Program-made: the position numbers and the translations under genes
Shown: positions 1 through 4,331 of the stretch, one piece after another
Numbering within the stretch: position 1 is the stretch's first letter
How the letters are laid out: each line of letters opens with the position of its first letter
Notes under the pieces: generated by a model
Seen by the model: only the letters and a program-made list of their open reading frames with translations
What the model was told of the DNA's origin: nothing
Database searches by the model: none
NCBI GenBank assembly: GCA_016282455.1
Contig: JAEEKM010000069.1
Coordinates: forward strand, 1 to 5,438
Direction of reading: 5' to 3'
DNA from: Treponema sp.
GTDB lineage: Bacteria > Spirochaetota > Spirochaetia > Treponematales > Treponemataceae
Length of the DNA: 5,438 nucleotides

Positions 1-621
1 GAAGAAACTGACGGAAAAAAACTTGAGGCAATGGTAGCCTCTCTTCCGGAACAGAGCCGGGACCACCGTGGAATTGTACTCACAGTTTCCGGAGAAGAAG
101 CCGCTTCCTCCAATGAAGTAGACTTTGAAAACTGGCTCAAAGACTGTCCTGAAAAAGCAACAGTTATTGTGCTTGACGGAGTAACCGACCCCCACAACGT
201 AGGTGCCATTATCCGTTCGGCAGACCAGTTCGGCGCAAGCCTGGTTGTAATGGGTGAACACCGGTCTGTTGGAAAAGTAACCGAAAATGAAGTGATTGCC
301 CGAAGCAGTGCAGGTGCATCTGCCTGGGTTCCGCTTGCAGTTGTTACAAACCTTTCCCGCACAGTGCAGGCCCTTAAAGAAAACGGTTTCTGGATTTATG
401 GCGCCGATGCAGACGGAGAAACTTTAAGTAAAACCCAGTTCCCCCAGAAAACCTGCATCATCATGGGAAGTGAAGGAAACGGCATGACCCGCATACTTTC
501 TTCTCTGTGTGATTCCATTGTTTCCATTCCCACCTGCGGAAAAATTGACAGCCTTAACGTTTCTGTTGCGGCAGGAGTTTTACTCTACGAACGCTACCGC
601 CAGATTACATCTGAAGAATAA
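1..621 (+). CDS. rlmB: 23S rRNA 2'-O-ribose methyltransferase, TrmH/SpoU family (5'-truncated)
   Basis: The reading frame is open from the first base, so the gene starts outside the window; 206 residues are visible and the ATG at 31 is internal. The SPOUT (SpoU) methyltransferase domain carries all three family motifs. Motif 1 is N-VGAIIR-SAD (visible residues 66-75, with the conserved Asn66 and catalytic-type Arg72). Motif 2 is IMGSEGNGM (154-162). Motif 3 is IPTCGKIDSLNVSVAAG (176-192), which forms the trefoil knot that binds S-adenosylmethionine. The stretch before residue 30 (HRGIVLTV) looks like the end of the L30e-like substrate-binding domain seen in RlmB. Known members methylate a guanosine ribose in 23S rRNA in the cytoplasm. 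RlmB is the best guess, but TrmH-family paralogues with other RNA targets cannot be excluded from a partial sequence. Roughly 40-60 N-terminal residues are probably missing. The gene is convergent with the small lipoprotein gene downstream. Confidence 0.9.
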   Translation, partial: EETDGKKLEAMVASLPEQSRDHRGIVLTVSGEEAASSNEVDFENWLKDCPEKATVIVLDGVTDPHNVGAIIRSADQFGASLVVMGEHRSVGKVTENEVIARSSAGASAWVPLAVVTNLSRTVQALKENGFWIYGADADGETLSKTQFPQKTCIIMGSEGNGMTRILSSLCDSIVSIPTCGKIDSLNVSVAAGVLLYERYRQITSEE

Positions 622-643
622 ATCAGAAAAAAAATCAACAAAC

Positions 644-683
644 AAAAAACCCCCGTGCAAGAAAAATAAATCTTACACAGGGG
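644..683 (-). terminator. Rho-independent terminator of the small lipoprotein gene, between convergent genes
   Basis: Arms at 650-661 and 672-683 form a 12-bp stem around a 10-base loop. Read on the + strand, two positions are C-A mismatches (654/679 and 658/675). In the - strand transcript the same positions become G-U wobbles, so the stem is unbroken. It is followed there by six U residues (complement of A644-649) and then further U-rich sequence. On the + strand only TTTT (686-689) follows. The hairpin therefore serves the - strand gene best, and may weakly stop rlmB transcription from the other side. Confidence 0.85.
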
Positions 684-711
684 CATTTTAAAAGTGTCAG
701 GAAAAATTTCC

Positions 712-858
712 TTACTCTTCCACTGCGCCGCGGTCGCCTACTTTTTCCTGAAGTTCAGGTGAAGCATAAGCAGTTGATTTGCAGCTGATTGCAGAAAGAC
801 AGCTCACAGCTACGATTGCACCAAGCACAACGGCGGTAAGAATTCTCTTAATTTTCAT
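712..858 (-). CDS. Small predicted lipoprotein, 48 residues
   Basis: An ATG at 858-856 opens a 48-codon frame ending in TAA at 714-712. The N-terminus is a classical export signal: basic MKIKR, then a hydrophobic run LTAVVLGAIVAV (residues 7-18), then two candidate lipid-attachment cysteines, Cys20 (IVAVSC) and Cys26 (LSAISC). Spirochaete lipoboxes are looser than the enterobacterial L-A-G-C, so either could be the cleavage site. The mature peptide would be only 23-29 residues, polar and acidic, ending in GDRGAVEE. An AAGGAG Shine-Dalgarno sequence 7 bases upstream, a promoter (908-936) and a strong terminator (644-683) all frame this ORF, so it is very likely a real monocistronic gene despite its size. 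I do not recognise the family. Its size recalls small lipoproteins such as entericidins, but no shared motif is visible, so no function is assigned. Confidence 0.8.
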   Translation of the reverse strand: MKIKRILTAVVLGAIVAVSCLSAISCKSTAYASPELQEKVGDRGAVEE

Positions 859-865
859 ACGATGG

Positions 866-871
866 CTCCTT
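866..871 (-). promoter_or_regulatory. Shine-Dalgarno site of the small lipoprotein gene
   Basis: On the - strand the sequence reads AAGGAG, followed by 7 bases and then the ATG. This strong match at ideal spacing fixes the start codon and is a main reason to accept so short a gene. Confidence 0.8.
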
Positions 872-907
872 GTATGTTGTTTTGAGATTTTACAAACCTC
901 ACTTATA

Positions 908-936
908 AGAATACACCAACAATGCGAAAGTTACAA
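908..936 (-). promoter_or_regulatory. Sigma-70-type promoter of the small lipoprotein gene
   Basis: On the - strand: a -35 box TTGTAA (936-931), a 17-bp spacer, and a -10 box TATTCT (913-908), each 4 of 6 matches to consensus. Transcription would start near 901 and give a leader of about 40 bases. An alternative -10, TATAAG, overlaps just downstream (907-902) but lacks a good -35 at the right distance. Confidence 0.55.
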
Positions 937-990
937 GCAAAAATCTTTCAACTGAAGAAACTGGCAGAAACTAAGCCCCTCCCAAAAAAT

Positions 991-1023
991 TCTGTTTTTT
1001 CATGGACAACAGACTGTTTTTTC
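991..1023 (+). promoter_or_regulatory. Candidate operator: three AACAG/CTGTT half-sites on the clpP promoter
   Basis: CTGTT (992-996), AACAG (1008-1012) and CTGTT (1014-1018) lie around the -35 box of the clpP promoter. The last two form the palindrome AACAG-A-CTGTT. The first two form the dyad TCTGTT-N11-AACAGA (991-996/1008-1013). The first and third extend into a perfect direct repeat CTGTTTTTTC (992-1001 and 1014-1023), offset by 22 bp, about two helical turns. A regulator binding here would cover the -35 and spacer. It does not match the CIRCE (HrcA) element, and no regulator can be named. Confidence 0.35.
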
Positions 1024-1031
1024 GCTATATT
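1003..1031 (+). promoter_or_regulatory. Sigma-70-type promoter of clpP and the operon behind it
   Basis: A -35 box TGGACA (1003-1008; 5 of 6 to TTGACA), a 17-bp spacer and a -10 box TATATT (1026-1031; 5 of 6 to TATAAT) form a good housekeeping promoter. Transcription would start near 1038, giving a leader of about 58 bases before the clpP start. Confidence 0.75.
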
Positions 1032-1037
1032 GGAAAG

Positions 1038-1062
1038 GACAGTTTTGGGCCCTGCCCCTGTC
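1038..1062 (+). other. Stem-loop at the predicted 5' end of the clpP mRNA
   Basis: An outer stem GACAG (1038-1042) / CTGTC (1058-1062) and an inner stem GGGC (1047-1050) / GCCC (1054-1057) are separated by a TTTT bulge, with a 3-base loop. No T-run follows, so it is not a terminator. Its outer strand starts almost exactly at the predicted transcription start, a position where a hairpin can protect an mRNA from 5'-end decay. It does not reach the ribosome binding site at 1087. Confidence 0.4.
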
Positions 1063-1095
1063 AATTTACAGCCCTAAAAAGATTTTGGAGTTTAC

Positions 1096-1707
1096 ATGAA
1101 CAAGATTTCACAGATTTTTATGGAAGATGAAGAAGAAGAGGAAGCAAAGAAAAAAGACGCTGCACCAGATCCACTTGCAGAAAAATTCCTTAAGACCCGC
1201 CAGATTCTTATGAGCGGAGAAGTAAACGAAGAGCTTGCAGAAAAAATTGTACGTCAGCTTTTGATTCTCGAAAGCGACAGCGATAAACCCATTTACCTTT
1301 ACATTGATTCACCCGGTGGAGATGTAGACGCAGGTTTTGCAATCTTTGACACAATCCGTTTTATCAATGCACCTGTTTACACTGTGGGAATGGGTCTTGT
1401 GGCAAGTGCCGCTGCCCTCATTCTTCTTGCTGCCCCAAAAGAACGCAGACTTGGTTTCCCACACAGCCACTATCTCATTCACCAGCCTTCAAGCGGAATG
1501 AAAGGTGTTGCAACAGACATTGAAATTCACGCCGCAGAAATTGCAAAGACAAAGGCAAAGATTAACGAGATTATTTCCGAAGAAACAGGAACTTCTCTTG
1601 ATAAAGTGACAAAAGACACAGACCGTGACTACTGGCTTTCTGCCGATGAATCAGTTGCATACGGACTCATCAGCCGCGTTGTGTCAAAACGTTCAGAACT
1701 TAACTAA
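1096..1707 (+). CDS. clpP: ATP-dependent Clp protease proteolytic subunit (ClpP paralogue)
   Basis: A 203-residue ClpP-family serine peptidase. Such subunits stack as heptameric rings and degrade cytoplasmic proteins fed by a Clp ATPase (ClpX, ClpA or ClpC). The catalytic triad is visible: Ser104 in GLVASAAA, His129 in LIHQP, and Asp178 in DTDRDYW. The oxyanion-region SPGGDVDAG (72-80) and the GVATDIEIHAAEI handle region (137-149) are also present. The N-terminus is unusual: instead of the common leader that forms the axial pore loops (IP..IEQT..GER), it has an acidic stretch MEDEEEEEA (9-17), then Lys-rich and Pro-containing sequence before FLKTRQILMSGEV (31-43). The start at 1096 is supported by GGAG (1087-1090), 5 bases upstream. 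The ATG at 1120 would remove only eight residues and lacks better signals. The gene is first in a probable four-gene operon behind the promoter at 1003-1031. Bacteria with two ClpPs often carry one divergent copy, and this may be that copy. Confidence 0.93.
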   Translation: MNKISQIFMEDEEEEEAKKKDAAPDPLAEKFLKTRQILMSGEVNEELAEKIVRQLLILESDSDKPIYLYIDSPGGDVDAGFAIFDTIRFINAPVYTVGMGLVASAAALILLAAPKERRLGFPHSHYLIHQPSSGMKGVATDIEIHAAEIAKTKAKINEIISEETGTSLDKVTKDTDRDYWLSADESVAYGLISRVVSKRSELN

Positions 1708-1745
1708 GATTTCACCGCATCTTTAGAGAACGGGCACTCAAGGCC

Positions 1746-2663
1746 ATGCATTTTGAGCTTACGGCTTCACTTCTAAACGATATTCTTTTCGCTATGGAAG
1801 ACCAGACCACAAAACGTCTGGTAGATGCAAGGAAGGGTGTGCTCGTTCTGGAAGAAGAATCATCCGGTACAGTTGCTGACGAAGAGTTTTTGTACGCACT
1901 GCCAGAGTGGACAAGCAATGACGGTTTTACCATGCGCTCTGGTTTTGTAGAAAATCTTCATTCACCGCTTGCAAGGGAAGAGTTAAGGCTTGTACTTGAA
2001 AGTGGAAGGGGGGTATTCAGGAATTTCAAGAATGTTTTAAAAGCGTACCCGGAAGTAGAACGCAGATGGAACCTTTACAAAAACAAATACATGGGTCACT
2101 GCATAAAAGAATGGTACGCCGCTCTCCGTGAGTCATGGGGTCTGGAAAAACTTGAGGATACATCTTATGGCTCGGAAGTAGAGACAGATGAAATACTCAA
2201 TGCAGACTTTGAGTTTATGACATACGATTCCGTCAGGGACAAGGAAGACGTAGAAAACGGCAAGAGACTTTTGACAGAAGAATACGAGAGACAGTTCCAT
2301 GGTGAACTTGGTAAGGCTGTGGGAGATTTATGGTTGAGTTTTTCTAACCGCCAGACAGACAAGGCAGGTTTTTTATGCCGCACCCAAACCGGAGAGTTCA
2401 TCGGCTGCATTTTATTTTCTTTCTGTCCGTCCTCCGCAAAGAAAACTGTTGCGATAACCGATTTTTTTGTGGTTCAGGATTACCGCGGACTTGGCATTGG
2501 CAAGGAGTTATTTTCTATGTGCCTTGCATCACTTAAAGAACACGGAATCCAGTGGACACTGCTGGGAAATTTTATAATACCGCCGGCAATGGAACAAATG
2601 CTTACCCAGTGGGGCTTTGAGCACTTAGGCTCAGGTTATGTGGCGGATTTATTTAAGGAGTAA
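1746..2663 (+). CDS. UPF0158-domain/GNAT acetyltransferase fusion protein
   Basis: A 305-residue protein of two parts. Residues 1-128 match the UPF0158 pattern of unknown function: an opening helix LLNDILFAMED, then FVENLHSPLAREELRLVLESGRGVFRNFKNVL split around residues 67-98, and YPEVERRWNLYKNK (101-114) leading to IKEWYAAL. Residues 155-305 form a GNAT acetyltransferase with an acetyl-CoA pyrophosphate loop R-G-L-G-I-G (247-252) after strand ITDFFVV (237-243), and a C-terminal GFEHLGSGYVADLF typical of the family's last strands. It probably acetylates an amine on a protein or small molecule in the cytoplasm; the substrate is unknown. The gene starts 38 bp after clpP with no terminator between. 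The Shine-Dalgarno signal is poor (AAGG only 2 bases from ATG), which fits weak translation or coupling to clpP. The start is placed at 1746 because the UPF0158 pattern begins right after it. It is followed after 4 bp by the RNA-binding protein gene. Confidence 0.8.
   Translation: MHFELTASLLNDILFAMEDQTTKRLVDARKGVLVLEEESSGTVADEEFLYALPEWTSNDGFTMRSGFVENLHSPLAREELRLVLESGRGVFRNFKNVLKAYPEVERRWNLYKNKYMGHCIKEWYAALRESWGLEKLEDTSYGSEVETDEILNADFEFMTYDSVRDKEDVENGKRLLTEEYERQFHGELGKAVGDLWLSFSNRQTDKAGFLCRTQTGEFIGCILFSFCPSSAKKTVAITDFFVVQDYRGLGIGKELFSMCLASLKEHGIQWTLLGNFIIPPAMEQMLTQWGFEHLGSGYVADLFKE
2655..2660 (+). promoter_or_regulatory. Shine-Dalgarno site that fixes the start of the RNA-binding protein
   Basis: AAGGAG lies inside the last codons of the acetyltransferase gene, 7 bases before the ATG at 2668. 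It favours that ATG over the in-frame ATG at 2638, which has no such signal and would overlap the upstream gene by 26 bases. Confidence 0.85.
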
Positions 2664-2667
2664 AAAA

Positions 2668-3555
2668 ATGGCTTTTGGTCGTGAAAGTGTTATTAACGAA
2701 GAACAGATTACAGCTTACCTCAAAGATCTGGTTAGCCGTGTAGAGAGTGCCAGTGAGGCCGACATCCAGGCACTTAATGAACTTAAAAAATTATTCAAAA
2801 AGAACGTTCCTTTCACACGCAGAAATTATGTTGCCGCTTTACTTGTAAAACAGGCAGCAGGACGCGGACGTTTTAATCATGACCGCAATGACCGCTTTGG
2901 TCGTGGTGACAGAAACGAACGCTTTAACCGCGCAGACAGAAGTGAGCGCACAGAGCGCCGTGAACGGGACTTTAACGCAGAAAGAACAAACCGCACAGAG
3001 GATAGAGGAGAGAGAACACCACGCGTACAGATTGATCCCGCTTTGTCTACATCAATCTTTATTGGCATTGGCCGCAACCGCCGTGTATTCCCCCGTGACC
3101 TTGTTGGACTTCTTGTAAGCGTTGCAGGACTTGACCGCGAAAGAATCGGCGACATTAAGGTACTTGCAAACTACTCATTCATCCAGCTTTACACAGAGGA
3201 TTGTGAAAAGGCTATTGCAGCCCTTAACGGCTATGATTACCGCGGAAGAAAACTCAGCGTAAGCTATTCAAAGCAGAAGGTTGAAGGAGAAGAAGGAAAC
3301 GTTTCTGAAAATGAAAACGAAGCACCCATTTCTTCACAGACTTACGACTCTCAGAATGAAACAGTTGATGAAGAGGATTCAATTCCCGCTAACGTAAGCA
3401 ACACTGCTCATGCTTCTCCCGTAGAGAACACTGAACAGGCAAAAATTGCAGCAGCACAGAGTGCATTTGCCGCCCAGCAGGCAGCCGCTCCTTACAGCGA
3501 AACCACAGATGACGGACAGGTAAAGAGCCACTTTGGTGACGGAGCCGCATACTAA
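2668..3555 (+). CDS. DbpA-type RNA-binding domain protein with Arg-rich repeat linker
   Basis: A 295-residue protein (start at 2668 chosen for its strong Shine-Dalgarno). Residues 8-62 are predicted helical and basic. Residues 64-118 are a disordered Arg/Asp/Asn-rich linker with a 9-residue tandem repeat. Residues 127-203 match the DbpA C-terminal RNA-binding domain: SIFIGIGRNRRVFPRDLVGLL, then GLDRERIGDIKVLANYSFIQL, and ending GYDYRGRKLSVSYSK. In DbpA and CsdA-type DEAD-box helicases this RRM-like fold binds structured RNA, in DbpA a 23S rRNA hairpin. Here there is no helicase core (no DEAD, SAT or Walker motifs). The tail (204-295) is acidic, then Ala/Gln-rich (KIAAAQSAFAAQQAAA, 259-274). 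It most likely acts as a free RNA-binding or RNA-chaperone protein; its target is unknown. It sits 4 bp after the acetyltransferase and 9 bp before the hydrolase, within one probable operon. An interaction with a separate helicase is possible but unproven. Confidence 0.85.
   Translation: MAFGRESVINEEQITAYLKDLVSRVESASEADIQALNELKKLFKKNVPFTRRNYVAALLVKQAAGRGRFNHDRNDRFGRGDRNERFNRADRSERTERRERDFNAERTNRTEDRGERTPRVQIDPALSTSIFIGIGRNRRVFPRDLVGLLVSVAGLDRERIGDIKVLANYSFIQLYTEDCEKAIAALNGYDYRGRKLSVSYSKQKVEGEEGNVSENENEAPISSQTYDSQNETVDEEDSIPANVSNTAHASPVENTEQAKIAAAQSAFAAQQAAAPYSETTDDGQVKSHFGDGAAY
2881..2961 (+). repeat. Three 27-bp tandem repeat units coding for an Arg-rich 9-residue motif
   Basis: The units at 2881-2907, 2908-2934 and 2935-2961 encode DRNDRFGRG, DRNERFNRA and DRSERTERR (residues 72-98). 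The third unit is the most decayed, and more Arg/Glu-rich sequence follows. Codon choice differs between units (GAC CGC against GAC AGA), so the repeat is kept at protein level rather than as a fresh DNA duplication. Such a linker is likely flexible and could add nonspecific RNA contacts. Confidence 0.75.
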
Positions 3556-3564
3556 AAAACAAAA

Positions 3565-4245
3565 GTGAACAGAACGGAAATTACACTGCTGCACACGGGT
3601 CCTCTTGATGTAAACACATACCTTGTGAATGTTTTTGAGAATCGTGTGCTTGTGGTGGATCCTGCCGACTGTTCCTTTTGCGGTGATTGTGGGAAGGTAT
3701 ATTCTTTTTTACAGAAGAATAAACTTTCCCCACTTGCCATCCTTCTTACCCACGGACATTTTGATCATGTCGCGGGACTCCCCTTCCTAAAAGAAAAATA
3801 TCCCCACACACCAATTTTAATTCATGCAGACGACGCAGCCTACCTGGGAGAAAACAGTGCAGCCGCTCACGAGAGAATACTCTATGCCATGGGTTTTGAC
3901 GAGTTTTTACCCAGCGTAACAAACCTTCCCAAAGCAGATGCCTTCTTACAGAATGGAAAAACTTTAGAAGAAAGCCTCTCCCCTTTTATTGCTGACTCTA
4001 ATGACAAAAATAAAGTCCTAACTTCCCGTTCAAAATGGCGCATCATTCACACCCCCGGTCACACACCCGGTTCTGTCTGCCTTTACAACAAAGAAGAAGA
4101 AATCCTGCTTTCAGGCGACACCCTCTTCCACGGTTCCTGGGGCCGGACAGACCTCGCAGGCGGAAACGAAAACCAGATGCAGCAAAGCCTGGCCTTGCTT
4201 GAAGACCTGTGCGGAAATACCGTGCTGCTTTATGCGGGACATTAA
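3565..4245 (+). CDS. Glyoxalase II-like metallo-beta-lactamase-fold hydrolase, short C-terminus
   Basis: A 226-residue protein of the MBL-fold hydrolase family. The metal-binding set is complete: T-HGHFDH (His63, His65, Asp67, His68), His166 in HTPGHTPGS, Asp185 in LLSGDTLF, and His226 in YAGH. GSWGRTDLAGGNENQ (190-204) closely resembles the matching stretch of YcbL/glyoxalase II-type enzymes, which hydrolyse thioesters such as S-lactoylglutathione. The real substrate is unknown. The protein ends exactly at His226, whereas relatives such as E. coli YcbL continue for about 20-25 residues (GP-ST-GYER..NPFL). It may thus be clipped, though all metal ligands survive. A CSFCGDC cluster (36-42) replaces the usual DPGG-type loop. 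The start is a GTG with no clear Shine-Dalgarno, 9 bp after the preceding stop, which suggests translational coupling. The start fits the family, since TGPLDVNTYLV (11-21) is the normal first strand region. It is the last gene of the probable clpP operon; no terminator is visible after it. Confidence 0.85.
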   Translation: MNRTEITLLHTGPLDVNTYLVNVFENRVLVVDPADCSFCGDCGKVYSFLQKNKLSPLAILLTHGHFDHVAGLPFLKEKYPHTPILIHADDAAYLGENSAAAHERILYAMGFDEFLPSVTNLPKADAFLQNGKTLEESLSPFIADSNDKNKVLTSRSKWRIIHTPGHTPGSVCLYNKEEEILLSGDTLFHGSWGRTDLAGGNENQMQQSLALLEDLCGNTVLLYAGH

Positions 4246-4257
4246 AGTAAAAATTTA

Positions 4258-4287
4258 TTGACACAGCAAATAATAAAGAACTAGTAT
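4258..4287 (+). promoter_or_regulatory. Candidate upstream promoter of hsdM
   Basis: A perfect -35 box TTGACA (4258-4263) is followed at 18 bp by TAGTAT (4282-4287; 4 of 6). A better -10 match, TATAGT (4285-4290), lies at 21 bp, which is too far for normal use. It starts just 12 bases after the hydrolase stop codon. Confidence 0.45.
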
Positions 4288-4295
4288 AGTTTTTA

Positions 4296-4304
4296 TGCTA
4301 TAAT
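4296..4304 (+). promoter_or_regulatory. Extended -10 promoter element of hsdM
   Basis: TGC-TATAAT is a perfect extended -10 (TGn plus consensus hexamer). No good -35 lies 17 bp upstream, but extended -10 promoters can work without one. Transcription would start near 4311, giving a leader of about 20 bases. TATAG (4285-4289) and CTATA (4298-4302) form a small dyad overlapping both promoter candidates. Confidence 0.55.
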
Positions 4305-4318
4305 AAATCACTCATTCT

Positions 4319-4326
4319 AAAGGAAG
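4319..4326 (+). promoter_or_regulatory. Shine-Dalgarno site of hsdM
   Basis: AAAGGAAG lies 5 bases before the ATG at 4332 (7 bases from the AGGA core). It supports this start for the methyltransferase. Confidence 0.75.
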
Positions 4327-4331
4327 TAAAC

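Noticed and set aside
31..33. ATG at 31 as the true start of the rRNA methyltransferase
   Set aside because: The frame stays open to base 1 and the residues before it fit the family's N-terminal domain, so the start lies outside the window.
1038..1062. Attenuator or terminator ahead of clpP
   Set aside because: The hairpin is not followed by a T-run and no alternative pairing is visible.
1712..1933. Ser-rich open frame on the - strand at the start of the acetyltransferase gene
   Set aside because: Its composition is that of an antisense shadow, and the + strand frame has recognised domains.
2638..2667. Upstream in-frame ATG for the RNA-binding protein (10 extra residues)
   Set aside because: It lies inside the acetyltransferase gene with no Shine-Dalgarno, while the ATG at 2668 has AAGGAG at ideal spacing.
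2879..3118. Open frame on the + strand inside the RNA-binding protein gene
   Set aside because: It is a by-product of the Arg-rich repeat in another frame, with no Shine-Dalgarno and no recognisable domain.
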